From: Amaurobius ferox
Lineage: Eukaryota; Arthropoda; Arachnida; Araneae; Amaurobiidae
Length of the DNA: 64,000 nucleotides
Reading direction: 5' to 3'
Assembly: GCA_951213105.1 (NCBI GenBank)
Contig: OX578152.1
Location: 73,733,680 to 73,797,679, forward strand
This document shows positions 42,388 to 55,147 of the stretch, piece by piece. A program made the translations under genes and the position numbers. The number at the start of each line of letters is the position of its first letter. Position 1 is the first letter of the stretch. The notes beneath the pieces were generated by a model. That model was given only the letters and a program-made list of their open reading frames with translations. It did no database searches and was not told the DNA's origin.

Positions 42388-43440
42388 ATACCCGTTCTTC
42401 GTACGGAGTATATAATATAAAGAAACTTGAAATTCATAATCATGCCCAAATTCTTATAGTATACTAAATGACATGTTTAATCAAAATATTCTGTTAAAAT
42501 ATTTAATACATTGCTCCTAAAGAGAAGTTTAAGAATCTCTGTTCTCGCTATATAAAATTATCTTCATGGACATATCTGAAGAATAAAACATCTTGGACCC
42601 CTTATGTAAGCAAATATAAAAAAAATATGGAATTGAATCAATATATGCAAAATAAAAGCGTTAAAATTGTATGGGACCCGTACTAATTATATACGCGAAT
42701 ATTAGAAAATATAACCTGTATTAGTAGATTACATGTATAAATTGAAAATACCAATAAACCCGTAATCTTTAAATCTGAAGACAGTCATTTATTCCAATAT
42801 ATGTCAAAATCAAAGTCCTAAATTATATGGGAAGATATACACGCACTACTTATAATGTCCGATTATTAGTAGAAGATTACCCGTTTTGCAATATGAGTCA
42901 CAAATGTTTTTTGGTAAAATGCAACAGACGACGTAATAAATTGAATATATAATTAATCCCCTTAATCTTCATACCAGAAGACTGTACTTGATTCCAATAT
43001 ATATGCCAATATATGTCAAAATATATGCCAATATACCTGTACTACTTATATTCTCGTAGGTTGGAAGATATACCCGTGCATTCCTAGAAGATTACTCGTA
43101 CAACGTACAATATGCGTGTGTCAGCAATTTTTGCCGCAATAAAACAATGGCGTAATAACTTAAAAATATCAATAATCCCTGAATCAATAATTCCGGAAAA
43201 TATCAATAATAATAATGTTTAAACATCAAGAGTATAATTGATATTATCCAGTCCAAAATGAAATGGCAATGAAATTTATTTTATATACATATCTTCGTTA
43301 TTCAAATCGGAAAGGATTTAATAAAAATCGTCTGCCGCATAAACACATTGGATTTAAATCCGTTGCTAAGCATGATATCATTTGCTTCAAATAAATTGGT
43401 AGAAAAAATATCGTCTAAATAGTTATATTTCTATGGAACA
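42388..43440 (+). repeat. Family F repeat, copy 2
   Basis: Starts 'agcatacccgttcttcgtac' then 'ggagtatataatataaagaa'. The interior has several 'ccaatatatgccaatatatg' blocks and 'tagaagattaccc' repeated every 100-200 bp, suggesting internal repetition. The end has 'gcataaacacattggattta' and 'gttgctaagcatgatat'. No coding frames. Confidence 0.6.
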
Positions 43441-44336
43441 TTTGGCGACAGTTTCGTCAAATTAGCGACATTTTAAAAAATCGCCAAATTTATCGCCAAG
43501 TGGGACTGTAGAACTGACAGTTCCACTTTGCGACAAATTGACGAAATATCATCACAATACTATCCCCTAACAAAAAACAATTAATATCATTTATGTAGCG
43601 CAATTTTATCAATTTCAAGATATTTTTATAGATTTCAAAAAAATTTTTATCAATTTGGTGACATTTTAAAAATTCGCTAAATGCATTACTAAGTAGAATG
43701 GTTGGTCTGACAGATAAATGCTAACCAAACATCATTTCAGTACTCTCTTCTAACAAAACAAAAAAAAATTTCATTGATATGTAGAAGACCCAAGCCACAC
43801 GACCAACCCGAAGGTTTATGGCAGCTGTTTGTGTGTCGTTTATATCAATTTGGCGAGATTTCCGTCAATTTGGCAAAGTTTAAGAAAAGTTGTCAAATTA
43901 GCGATATCCCTCCAAATTCGCAGCTTTGAATTTGCAGATCTGAATGAAACATTCTTATCCCGTTTCAATATACTAAATGAAAACACTACAATTGTATTAG
44001 AAGATATACCCGCTCTACTCTTTTCCTGTTTCAACAATCGGCTATATGAATTTATTGGCTAAACACAATATATGAGTTTAGTAGCAAAATACGATATAAG
44101 CTTGAAAACTCTTTGCCAAAATAAATGAAATTGATGTACGCAGTCAGCAATTAATATAATTAAAAGAAAAATCAAACTGTCCATTCATAAGATATACTTT
44201 TATATTCATTTATCCATTTATTTATTATTTAAATCGAAAGAAAATAATAAAAACATTAACAAACACATTTAATTTAATTGCGATGCCGAGCAACATGATA
44301 TATCCTCCTAAAATGTTAAAATTTATTAACCACTAA
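43441..44336. other. Intron 3 sequence with 'ttggcga' motifs
   Basis: Repeated 'atttggcgac' and 'tcgccaaattt' motifs near 43445-43500 and 43845-43900 recall the core of family B. A hairpin mini-element lies at 43784-43838. A 77-codon frame (43829-44062) spans this repeat material and is not considered a gene. Confidence 0.45.
43784..43838 (-). mobile_element. Hairpin mini-element 3
   Basis: Sense strand (minus): cgacacacaaacagctgcca, 'accttcgggttggtc', gtgtggcttgggtcttc. The stem is ccacac (43795-43800) with gtgtg (43831-43835). Close to the element at 55094 in loop and stem. No clear target duplication. Confidence 0.65.
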
Positions 44337-45170
44337 CAGCACACCCGTTATTCGTACGGAGTGTATAATTTAAAGAAACTTAAAGTTCGCAATCACGTGC
44401 AAATTCTGTTAAAATATTAAATTTATTGCTCCTAAAGAGAAGTTTAAGAATATATGTTCTCACTATGCAAAATTATCTTCACGATCAGATCTGAAGAATA
44501 AAACATCCTGCCCCCTTTTGTAAGCAAATTTACAGAAGAAAAAATAGGAATTGAATGAATATATGCAACCCCGTACTAATTATATTGTCGCAGATCAGAA
44601 AATATGCCAATGTGTTAGTAGAAGATTACCCGTATTACAATATGCGTCTCAAAAATATTTGCCAAAATAAAAGAGATGACGTAATAAATTGAAAGCATCA
44701 ATAATATCCGTACTCTTTATACCAGAAGGTCGTAATTGATTCCAATATATGCCAATATATATCAAAACATATGTCAATATACCTGTACTACTTATATTCT
44801 CGTAGATTAAAAGATATACACGTGTATTTGTAGAAGATTCGTACAACATGCAATATATGAGTTTAAACAATTTTTGTCATAATAAAATAATTGCATAATA
44901 ACTTGAAAATATCAATAATCCTTGAATCAATAATCCCCGAAAATATAAATAATAATAATTTTTAAACCTGAAGACCGTAATTGATATTATCCAGTCAAAA
45001 ATGCTATAAGAAAAATCAAATCGTTCTTTTCTAAAATATATTTTTATATCCATTTATTTATTATTCAAATCGAAAAAATAATTATTAAAATTAGCAGACA
45101 GATTTAATTTAATTGCGTTTCTGAGTAACATGATATAAGATAGAATCTTATAACATGTTAAATATGTCAT
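44337..45170 (+). repeat. Family F repeat, copy 3
   Basis: 'agcacacccgttattcgtac' start, then the same order of blocks as 42388-43440 with deletions. It shares 'aataaaacatcctgcccccttttgt' with 'aataaaacatcttgg' of copy 2. Confidence 0.6.
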
Positions 45171-45730
45171 GCCTTATAACATAAACTGCGAAATTAAATA
45201 ACGATTTTGATTTCTCTATACTTCTCATTGTTCCGTAAAAGCTTGTTTTAAATAAACCATGAACCATGGAGATAGATTTCCCCTTTAAATCATGTTTCAA
45301 ACAATTCATGTTTTCAGAAAGTGACTAATTAACGCAAAAAATCTCCCATCAAACTCAGAGATTAAATTTTAATTCACTTTCAAACGATTTTCAAGCTTTT
45401 CGTTTGGATAAACCACGGAGTTAGGGAGTAGAACTCCTAGGAAAAAGTTCCGTTTTTCATTAATATCTCGACAACCCCAGGTCTTAGAAACTCGAAACTT
45501 GGACAACATTTATGGGGGGATATTTTAAGGCTATTCACCAAATTTCATTAAATTCGGTTCAGCCGTTTTTCCGTGATGATGAGACAAACGAAAATTTCGT
45601 TTTTTACTAATATCTCGAGAACCACTGGTCGAAGAAACTCAAAACACGGATATAATTTTAAGTGGGGCTATTTCTGGGCTACCCACAAAATTTCATCAAA
45701 TTCGGTTCAGCCGTTCTCCCGTGATGGTGT

Positions 45731-45780
<50 letters not shown>

Positions 45781-45800
45781 TTTTCATTTTTATTTATATA
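45171..45800 (-). repeat. Family E repeat with CAGA microsatellite
   Basis: 45470-45800 carries two 'tatctcgagaaccac'/'tatctcgacaacccc' blocks, two 'atttcatcaaattcggttca' + 'gccgtt' blocks, and a CAGA run (45730-45780) before 'tttatatagattt'. It is the reverse complement of the layout at 3753-3915. Sequence before 45430 is not assigned. Confidence 0.5.
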
Positions 45801-47265
45801 GATTTCTTCATGAATTACATCACTACACAGTGAATAAAAAATTTATATTCGGAGTCATTTAAAAATCATATGTTGACCACAACTGTATATTTTATATAGT
45901 AGAGTGTTATAAAGATAAAAGAAGTTGTGCTAACTAGTTGCTTTCACATTCTAAACTATTATTTAAACATTTTGTTTCATATTATCTTCAAAGTATGGAT
46001 ATTTGTAAATATATCCATAAAGAAGTGTTTTAAAAACTGGAAAAGTAACAAACAATTGCAAAAGGAATCACAAAACTTATAAGTCATCTTTCTTCTGATA
46101 CAAAAGAAAAAGTTCATATTGTACTTCATAGATGGCAGCACCATTGAAGAAATTCAGAAATTTCAATTGCAGATGCTTATTATTTTTTTTTAAAAAATAC
46201 AATTACTATTTCCGATTTTTACAGTCGCATTTCTTTCGTCATAGTTGTATTCTACAATTACCTGCTTATCACAAAAATAGAAATGCTGCTTGTGAGAATA
46301 ACGCTGTCAATACTTCTTTAAAGAAAGCAAATTATGTTAACAATAATTGTTTCCAGGGAATTTTGATCCCAGGGAATTTCCAGGGAATTTTGATGTATTT
46401 TCAGTATAACTTTAGAACCGGAGAAACTAGAAAGCTCATATTAGGCATATCGTTACCTTTCATAGAATATTTTAATTATTGATTTGAATCTTATCCGTCT
46501 AGCCTGAACAAAGTTCGCCATAGAAAAGCTCATGTTTTTGGGGAAGTTCTAGCGATCAAAAACAAATATGAAGGAACCACACAATTATTTATTCTAAAAT
46601 GTACTAAAAAGTATAAAAGAGAGTAAAAATATTTTATTTGCTAATTTTACCCTTGGATTTTATGTCTCCTCAAATTATTTTATCACGTTTCACCTGTATT
46701 GGTAGCAGGTAGGTCTAGGCGATGAATTGAATTCTTTCTGCTGATTTATTTCAATACATTACTATTTTAAAACCTTTCACCCGCCTAACAAATTCCAAGC
46801 TATCTGTTTACTGGAGTGACCGTAACACAATCGATGATGGAAAATATTGCTTCTCCGAAGAAAATAATGCTATAAAAATCTTCAATTTCGAATAATTATT
46901 ATTCTAATCACGCGATTTGCGAAAAAAAAATTATATTTAGTTCTATGTTGAGCACATATATATGAGCACAACAACAAGCATACACACACAGACAAGTATC
47001 TGAAAGTGTTCTATAGGTAGGTAGAAAACCTTAAAAACTGCTATTAATCTCGGATTCTAAAAGGTTTCGTAGAATAATACTTTCTGTGGAGAAATCGAAA
47101 GTCAGCATTAAAAGTTCGCATTAATTATAACTAAATAAGTGAAATTCACTTCTAAATAAGAGAAATCTAACTTTTATATTTTATTCTAATTAAGTTATAA
47201 TGGCAACAAATTTCATTATCTTTTCACCTATAAAAGCAATAACTATGTAATCAATTCATGCGTAT
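45801..47265. other. Intron 3 sequence
   Basis: A 116-codon frame (46132-46482) is lysine/asparagine/phenylalanine-rich with no motif; its 'cagggaattttgat' repeats (46357-46395) suggest it is not a gene. Nothing else recognised. Confidence 0.35.
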
Positions 47266-48179
47266 TACTTTCCATATATACGTAATGTATAAGGAAAGTA
47301 TTGTGACGGGGTCGAAAATTCGAATTCGAGTTTTCGAAGGGAGAGCACGTTTTTAGCATCCCCGATCACGAAACAATCATTTTTGAAGTGATGTCTGTGT
47401 GTGTGTGTGTGTCTGTCAGTGAGTCTGTGGAGACGATCACTGACGAACGAATGGACCGATTTGAACGAAATTTGGTACAAAAATCACAATCCATAAACAC
47501 TGGAAGCCTATTGTTTTTAAACGTAATCGAATGTTCAGAACCCCCTTAAATTTTCGAGTGAAATTTTGAAAAAATCGTCAAAAAATCAAAACGGCTAATA
47601 AAGTTACTCAAATAGACATTTCTTATGTAATTTTTCATTAGAAAACGATTAACATAAATTTTAGAAGGCTAACATGAACCGTTCTCGAGATATTGCACAT
47701 TTTTCAAAAAAATTATCAAAAGTCATATAAAATAAAAAATATATATTTCCTATTGAGAAACATGTTCACTTTTCATATGTAATACCATGCGATAAATTTG
47801 GTGACATCATTCCCGTGGATCTAGCTCGTTCCATTCATGAGAAAAGATACTTCGAGTAATACTTTTGTATTTGAACGCCAATAATCATTTATCTTCTATA
47901 AGAATAACTTATTTTTCCGTCAGTAAAGCTTGGCGAGATTTTGGCGGCGAATTTGGCGGAATGTAGCCAACTTGGCGACTTTTTGAAATATTGTCAAATT
48001 AACGAAAATCTCGCCAAAGGATTAAAATGACGCTAAATCAATGAAAATAACAAGTAATTGTCGAAAATTCTATGTCTTGGAAAGAATATTAGTATCTACT
48101 ATAAGGAAAACCTATTTTACTGTAAAAGTAGTAAATTCATTGCCTTATATAAGGAAAGTCATGTGTTGCCCACATCAGA
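47266..48179 (-). mobile_element. Family B Helentron-like repeat, full copy
   Basis: Terminal hairpin (tactttccatatatacgtaa / tgtataaggaaagt), GT microsatellite (47395-47416), the 'gtctgtggagacgatcac' block, the 'ttggcggaatgtagcc' block near 47950, and at the far end 'aaggaaagtcatgtgttgcc' 'cacatcaga'. Same layout as 28560 and 57926. Confidence 0.72.
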
Positions 48180-48552
48180 TTTTCTTTTTTAATGAAAACG
48201 AATGATACAAATTTCAAAAAACTATTGTAAACTGTTCTCGAGATATTAAACAATTTCCGATTTCATTTTTAAACACCCTTCCCCCCCCAAAAAAAAAAAA
48301 ATCTTTTAATACTGTTAAATAAATAATTGTTTCATACGATTTTCATTATAAAACGAATAACGTAAACTTTACAATATCAGCATGAATCGTTTTAAAAATA
48401 TCAAACGGTTTTAAAATACATTCATCAAAAAAATTACGTAAAATTTAAAAGTAGTAAGTATATCGTCAAATATACTCACTTTCCGCATGCAATATTATGC
48501 AACTATTATTATGAGTATCCACTTCATTCCGTTCGCAGGAAAAGTTATTTTT
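48180..48552. other. Intron 3 spacer between two Helentron-like copies
   Basis: Diverged sequence with 'atcgttttaaaaatatcaaa' that weakly resembles family B internal blocks. No gene. Confidence 0.35.
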
Positions 48553-49388
48553 ACTTTCCCTGCAATACATGGTAATGTATAGGGAAAGTATTGGAATCAT
48601 GTCGAAAATCGCAACTCGAGTTTTCGACGGAGCTACACGTTTCGAGACCTCTAGAATACGAAAAAACCATTTTTAGCGTGACATCCATGTGTGTGTCTGT
48701 GTGTCTGTCGGTTTGTGTGTGTGTCTGCGTGTCTGTCTGTCTGTGTATCTATCTGTGTGTCTGTCTGTGTGTCTGTCTGTGTGTCTGTCTGTATGTGCAG
48801 ATTTTGTATCCACTCTAACTAAAAAACTAATACACCGAATTTCACAAAATTTTGTAGGTAAGTTACTTGTGGGAAGGTCTGGTGCTGATTAGTTTTGGGT
48901 ACGATTCGGGATAAAAGAACCCGCCTTTTTTTGCGAAATGGCCCACAAAAGCTTTTATCCACTCTAGCTGAAAAACTAATACACTGAATTTCACAAAATT
49001 CGGTAGATGAGTCACGTATAGATCACCCTGGTGCTGATTAGATTTTGGTACGATTCAGAAAAAAATAACCTGTCTTCTTTTGCAAAATGGCCCACAAAAA
49101 TTGTCAAAATCTAAACTAAAAAGCTACGTATGCTCAAATATATCCATTAAATGCTTGTTTAATACGTAATTTTTAACGAAGAAAAGAATAAGACCAACCC
49201 CATTACACTAGGACTAGTCGTTCTCGAGATATATTTGTTTGTTTCGTATTTTCTCCACGCCACCTTTGAAAATAAGTCCAGTTATCAAATGACAACGAAA
49301 ATTGAATTAAAAGTGAATTAAATTTAATTGAAATAAAGAGAACGTGGATATAAGTCTGCAGGGAAAGTCATGTGCTGCCCACATCAGA
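48553..49388 (-). mobile_element. Family A Helentron-like repeat
   Basis: Hairpin at 48553-48592, TG/TGTC microsatellite (48688-48800), two 'gaatttcacaaaatt' blocks, 'ctaggactagtcgttctcga' and the reverse of the TCTGATGTGGGCAGCACATG signature at the right end. Confidence 0.72.
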
Positions 49389-49744
49389 TTTTTTGTAATA
49401 GTTTTATATGTTGAGACCAAAGAATTCGTCAATAATTCATTTCAAGGAATATTAATTGTCAATTTAATTTGGATGGGGAATTTATATGCGAGTAAAATAT
49501 AAGCTCCATTCTGTTTATAAGTTCTATTCGGACTTATAAGCAGTCAGAAAAGCTTAATTTCAATGTATGTGGTGTTGATTTTATTTCAAAAACAAATGTG
49601 CCTTGGGTTTTGCATGTCTATGAAGGAAATAAAGCCATTTCATTATGTAAGAAAAGTCATGTGTTTCTCATATCAAAGTTTTAAACATAGTGAAAACTAA
49701 TAATTGCAGTTTAAAATAAAGAATTGTGAGTACAGTATAAAAAA
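49389..49744. other. Intron 3 spacer
   Basis: No feature recognised. Confidence 0.35.
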
Positions 49745-50543
49745 TCTGATGTAGGCAGCACATGACTTTCTCTGCAGACTTATATCCACGTTCTCTTTAT
49801 TTCAATTAAATTTATTTCACTTTTAATTCAATTTTCGGTCTCATTCGATAACCGGACTTATTTTCAGAGGTGGCGCAGAGGAAATACGAAAGAACTAAAA
49901 TATCTCGAGAACGGCTAGTCCTAGTGTAATGGGGTTGGTCTTATTTTTTTCATCGTTAAAAATTACGTATAAAACAAGCATTTAATGGATATATGTAAGC
50001 ATACCTAGTTTTTATTTTAGATTTTGATGATTTTTAGAGGTCATTTCGCAAAAAAAAGACAGGTTATTTTTTTCCGAATCGTACTAAAATCTAATTAGCA
50101 CCAGGGTGATCCACAAGCGACTTATTTGCCGAATTTTGTGAAATTCGGTCCATTAGTTGTTCAGCTGGAGTGGATATAGGCAATTTTTGCAGGCCATTTC
50201 GCAAAAAATGGCGGGTTCTTTTATCCCGAATCGTACCCAAAACTAATCAGCACCAGGGTCACACATAAGTGACTTACCTACCAAATTTTATGAAAGTCTG
50301 TCAATTAGTTTTTTAGTTAGAGTGGATACAACATCTGCACAGGCAGACATACAGATCGACAAACACACATACCTACATACAGACAGACAGACTGACAAAC
50401 ACACAGACAGACGTCACGCTAAAAATAATTTTTTCGCATTCTAGAGGTCTCGAACCATGTAGATCCGTCGAAAATTCGAGTTGCGGTTTTCGGTATGATT
50501 CCAGTACTTTCCCTATACATTACCATGTATTGCAGGGAAAGTA
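49745..50543 (+). mobile_element. Family A Helentron-like repeat, head-on to the previous copy
   Basis: TCTGATGTAGGCAGCACATG, subterminal actttctctgcag, internal blocks, CAGA/CA microsatellite (50340-50412), 'gattccagtactttccctat' and hairpin to 'gcagggaaagtaaaaat'. Opposite in orientation to its neighbours at 48553 and 51056. Confidence 0.72.
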
Positions 50544-51055
50544 AAAATTGCAATACATATTTAACCAGACAGAAATTCTAAAATCAATAGAACTAAGCCT
50601 TTCTTCGTGGGGCTAATTATAACCATTAAATCAAAAGTAATTGATAGGAAAAACCTAATGACATCATGAAAGAACGTGCTTTTGTATCTAGGCCAATTAG
50701 GGAGGAGAATTTAGTCACGTGGCTTCGCCCATAATAGGCGGTCTTTATGTTATTGAAATAGAACTTCTGGAAGAGAAATTTAGCACTATCTCATCTGCGT
50801 ATAGCAATTTTGTTTCTAGGCTGTGTAATCAATCAAAGTTTATCAATATGGGGTAAGGCACGCAAAGCTGGTCCTGATTTGTGTGCACTTAATAAGCATG
50901 GAAAATTAATTATACCTTGGATTAGGTAAATATATGAATGATAGCTTAAAATGGAACACAATTTTTAACTTTCTCGCCCTGTTGTATAAAGAAAGTATTG
51001 TTTTTCAGAAAATTTTTGAATTCGAACTTTTGACGAACAAGTTTTGGGTTATTTT
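50544..51055. other. Intron 3 spacer
   Basis: No gene or repeat recognised. Confidence 0.35.
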
Positions 51056-51817
51056 TACTTTCCCTGCAATACATGGTAATGTATAGGGAAAGTATTGGAA
51101 TCATGCCGAAAATCGCAACTCGAGTTTTCGACGGATCTACACGTTACGAGACCTCTAGAATACGAAAAAACCATTTTTAGCGTGACGTCTGTCTGTGTGT
51201 CTGTGTGTCTGTCTGTGTGTCTGTCTGTGCAGATTTTGTATCCACTCTAACTAAAAAACTAATGGCCATAATTTCACAAAATTTTGTAGGTAAGTCACTT
51301 GTGGGCGAGGCTGGTGCTGATTAGTTTTGGGTACGATTCGGAATAAAAGAACCCGCCTTTTTTGTGAAATGGCCCGCAAAAGCTTGTATCCACTGTAGCT
51401 GAAAAACTAATAGACCGAATTTCACAAAATTCGGTAGATGAGTCACGTATAGGTCACCCTGTTGCTGATTAGATTTTGGTACGATTCAGAAAAAAATAAC
51501 CTGCCTTTTTTTGCGAAATGGCCCGCAAAAATTGCCAAAATCTAAAATAAAAAACTGGGTATACTCAAATATATCCATTAAATGCTGATTTAATACGTGA
51601 TTTTTAACGAGGAAAAGAATAAGACCAACCCCATTACACTAGGACTAGCCGTTCTCGAGATATTTTAGTTTTTCGTACTTTCCCTACGCCACCTTTGAAA
51701 ATAAGTCCGGTTATCGAATGAGAACGAAAATTGAATTAAAAGTGAAATAAATTTAATTAAAATAAAGAGAACGTTAATATAAGTCTGCAGGGAAAGTCAT
51801 GTGCTGCTCACATCAGA
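51056..51817 (-). mobile_element. Family A Helentron-like repeat
   Basis: Hairpin 51056-51095, TGTC tract (51187-51230), internal blocks and 'gggaaagtcatgtgctgctc' 'acatcaga' at the right end. Confidence 0.72.
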
Positions 51818-51917
51818 TTTTTTTAATATTATTTAACAATATTTAAAAGTTTATTCATTTAATCGGGTTCAGGATATTAATATTCCATTTTCTTAAATAT
51901 ATTTACTCAAAAAATTT

Positions 51918-52448
51918 TTACTTTCACATAAGTAGAAATGAAAAGGTATTGTTTTTACGAAAATTTTCGATTTCGACGCCAGTATATGTTTTAAGCCCTC
52001 CTGGACACGCTTTAACTATTTTCGGAGCGATGTTAGACTGTCCCTCTGTCTGTCTGTCTGATGTCTGTGGTCAATTTTTTGTGTACATGATAGCAGCCAT
52101 AAATATTATTGGATTTTCACGAAACTTTATTTCCAGCTTTGTTATCAAAAAATCTGGAACTAGATAGATTTTTTTTAATTCGAGCGAAAACTTTGAAATT
52201 TATTCGAAATGTTATATTTCTTAACATGGCAGCATAGGACAAAATTTGATATAATCATGCATGAAAGAGTTTATTTATAGCTCAATAATCACGAGACTTA
52301 ATAGTTTCAATCATTGTTGTGAAAAATAGTCACTATACATTTTTCGCTCGTGACGTCATTAGCCACCCCCTCGGAGGGCAAGTTACCCTCCCCCGGGAGG
52401 TACATTTTCAAATATGATATTAATCAAAAGATTTTTTCAAGCTCTTTA
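51918..52448 (+). repeat. Family C repeat, copy 2
   Basis: Starts 'tttactttcacataagtaga', has a short TCTG tract near 52044, 'gagtttatttatagctcaat', 'gtgacgtcattagccacccc' and the 'cccgggaggtacattttcaa' stretch. The reverse-oriented relative is at 53990-54546, about 1.5 kb away, making an interrupted inverted pair around a family A copy and a SINE. Confidence 0.6.
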
Positions 52449-52846
52449 ACCTTTTGCATGCGGGTGGGACAGCGTCCATCCCAAACAAAGAATCTCTCAA
52501 AAAGACAGATATTTGACATAGTCTATCCCAAACAGTTCGATCCCCCTTTGCAGGCATTAGCGTCCATGGACGAAAACTACCTACCATAACCGTAAACAGA
52601 CCTACATTCCATAGTAGTTGTGGTTAAAAATGGAGAAAATTCGTTTTTTTTTTGTTTGGTTTTAGTGATATAGATTTATTAAATTAGCTAAAATGCGATT
52701 TTTTACTTCCTATTTTCATTTTCTTTCATTTAGTACTAAATTTATTCTTTTCAGTTAAGAATTTATTAGTTTATAGCGTATTTCTACTTTAGTAAAAACG
52801 CATATTTATGTAGTATTAGGAATTTCTTGTCACATGGTACATTTTC
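52449..52846. other. Intron 3 sequence with a possible piggyBac-type terminus
   Basis: Family C similarity breaks off exactly at a TTAA (about 52447-52450). The next bases, ccttttgcatgcgggtggga, resemble the terminus of the piggyBac at 29827 (TTAA, CCTT, then a GGG...CCC palindrome). No matching right end was found. Confidence 0.3.
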
Positions 52847-53558
52847 TACTTTCTGTACAATACATGGACATGTTAATGTATAGGGATAATGTAGGAATCG
52901 TGTTAAAAACCGGAAATCGTAACTTGAGTTTTTGACATATCTACACGTTTCGAAATCTATAGAACACAAAAATAATATTTTTAGCTTGCCGTCTGTGTGT
53001 GTGTGTGTCTGCGTGTGTGTGTGTCTGAGCGATTTATATATCCACTCTAGATCAAAACTAATCGACAAAATTTCACAAAATTTAGTGCATAAGTCACTTG
53101 TGGGATACCTTAGTGCTGATTAGATTTTGATACAATTCAGATGAAAATACTGTCTTGTTTTACAAAATAACCCTAAAAAATCATCAAAATCTAAAATGAG
53201 AAACTACATAGACTAAAATGTATCGATTAAATGTTTGTTTTGTAATTGTTTATTACGAAAAGAATAAAACCAAGCCCATAACTCTAGGATTAATCGTTCT
53301 CGAGATATGTCAGTTTTTTTTGTTGTTGTTGTGTGTTTTTTTTTTTTTTTTTTTTTGCATTTTTGATACGTCGCTTTTGAAAATACGTCCGGCAGTCAAA
53401 TGTAAACGTTAACTGAAATAAAACTGAAAATCCGGTGTAATTTTAAACAATTTTGCGTGCTAATTTGTGCAATTAAACTCAATTTAATGAATTACGAAAG
53501 AAAAATGGAGAAAAGGAATTTGAGTCTGTAGTAAAAGTCCTGTGCAGTTTTCATTAAA
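52847..53558 (-). mobile_element. Family A Helentron-like repeat, diverged
   Basis: Degraded hairpin 'tactttctgtacaatacatg', GT tract (52993-53025), 'gaatttcac'-type blocks, a poly-T insertion (53335-53356) and a worn 5' signature near 53545. Older than the other copies judging by divergence. Confidence 0.55.
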
Positions 53559-53686
53559 GTTTGTTTTGTGCGTGTATTTTAGGTGTACTTTAAAGGTTTT
53601 TAAAGATTTAAAAACTGCTTTTCTGCCCGTCATAAGTACGTTTAAAGAACTTGTGTTTTCGATCACTTCTTGAATTGGCTGAAGTG

Positions 53687-53881
53687 TTGTTGTTGAAACC
53701 CAGACCGTCCGACCTACCAGAAAGGTGTAAGGTAACTGTTTGGACGGTCGGGAAGTGCCACCCAATTTAGACCGGAACCCAGTGGGGGAGGCTTCCACAG
53801 GGACCGTACCCTCCTTCCCCTACCACCAACCTCTCGGAAGGACTTTCGGACCCACATGTCTAACGTGATCGTACTCCGCAA
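53687..53881 (-). mobile_element. SINE, 5'-truncated
   Basis: 195 bp of the 3' part: starts (on + coordinates) with 'gttgttgttgaaacccagac', the tail stem (ccgtccgacc ... ggacgg), and ends within the 'gatcgtactccgc' block, before the tRNA head. Perfect 14-bp duplication aattggctgaagtg at 53673-53686 and 53882-53895. Confidence 0.92.
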
Positions 53882-53989
53882 AATTGGCTGAAGTGTGTCT
53901 CAACTCGACTTTCTCATACCTGAATCCAGAATCCATTTTTATTAGCTTTTTCATTTCAAATTTTGCAAGAATTTTTTTGAAAAATCGAA

Positions 53990-54546
53990 GTTATGGGTCC
54001 AAATGATTACAGTTACGTATTACCCTACACTTTAAAAAATATTTCGATTGATACCATACTTAACACTATACCTCGCCACCCCTCCCCGGGGGGAAGTGGC
54101 ATCTCGAGGGAGCTAATGACGTCACGAACAAAAAAATTGTATCGCGGCTATCTTTCACGACAATGATTGAAACTGTGAAGCTTCGTGATCATTAAGCCAT
54201 AAATAAACCTTTTAATACATGGTTCTGTCAAATTTTGTCCTATGCTGCCATGTTAAAAAAATATATAATTTTTTGCTCGAATTTAAAAAAATTCTACCTA
54301 GTTCTAGATTTTTTAATGAAAAAACCGGATATAAAGTTTCATGAAAATCCATTTATATTTATGGCTGCTATCGTCTACACGAGAAATCGACCGCAGACAT
54401 ACAGACGGGCATCACTCCAAATATAGTCAAAACGTATTCAGGAAGTCTTAAAACATATATTGACATCAAAATCTCGGATTCGAAAATTTTCGTGAAAGCA
54501 ATACTTTCTTTATAGTATATTACATATTAGTATGGGAAAGTAAAAA
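53990..54546 (-). repeat. Family C repeat, copy 3
   Basis: Reverse complement of 51918-52448: 'gagctaatgacgtcacgaac', 'tgaagcttcgtgatcattaa', and the closing 'catattagtatgggaaagta'. Confidence 0.6.
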
Positions 54547-54789
54547 TAATCATCTGTGTGTGTGTGTGTGTGTCTGGTTTGGACAAGATAGCCCAAGAAC
54601 ATGCATCTATTCCCATAAAACTTCATGTGTTGATAGATCATGTGGAAAACTAGAAATTGATAGTATTTTAAGCAAATCTTATTATTAGAACTCGAATTAA
54701 TAGAAGTTTAAGATTTTCATAGAATTATTTCCTATCGAAAACAATAACGATTTTTAGAATATTGATGGTAGTACGTACATTAGTATATG

Positions 54790-55073
54790 CTGTTGTTGAG
54801 CCCCAGACCGTCCAACCTACCAGAAAGGTGCAAAGTAACTGTTTGGACGGCCGGGAAGTGCACCCAATTTAGACCGGAACCCAGTGGGGGAGGCATCCAC
54901 AGGGACCGTACCGTCCTTCCCCTACCACCAACCTCTCGGAAGGACTTACGGACCCATGTGTTTAACGTGATCGTACTCCGCGTGAACACGGTAGCAGTTT
55001 GGGCAGTGGCGGGAATCGAACCCGGGCCTACCGAATGCAATTCTCGCGCGCTAACCACTGGGCTACCGCGCCC
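54790..55073 (-). mobile_element. Full-length tRNA-headed SINE
   Basis: Tail at the left ('ttgttgagccccagaccgtc'), tRNA head at the right. On the minus strand the head reads gggcgcggtagcccagtggt and contains 'gggttcgattcccg', a good B box. Target duplication tacattagtatatg at 54776-54789 and 55074-55087. The 122-codon frame across it (54787-55155) is an artefact of the SINE sequence. Confidence 0.92.
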
Positions 55074-55093
55074 TACATTAGTATATGTGAAAA

Positions 55094-55147
55094 ACCCAGA
55101 CCACACGACAGACCCGAAGGCTTACTGTAGCTGTATGTGTGGCCGAA
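55094..55147 (-). mobile_element. Hairpin mini-element 4
   Basis: 54-bp insert flanked by tacattagtatatgtgaaaa at 55074-55093 and 55148-55167. The stem is ccacac (55101-55106) with gtgtgg (55137-55142). Sense strand: ggccacac, loop with 'gccttcgggtctgtc', gtgtggtctggg. It abuts the SINE and uses the same target sequence. Confidence 0.82.

Noticed and set aside
46132..46482. 116-codon frame as a possible gene
   Set aside because: No motif, low-complexity AT-rich codons and internal sequence repeats; no splice-compatible neighbours.
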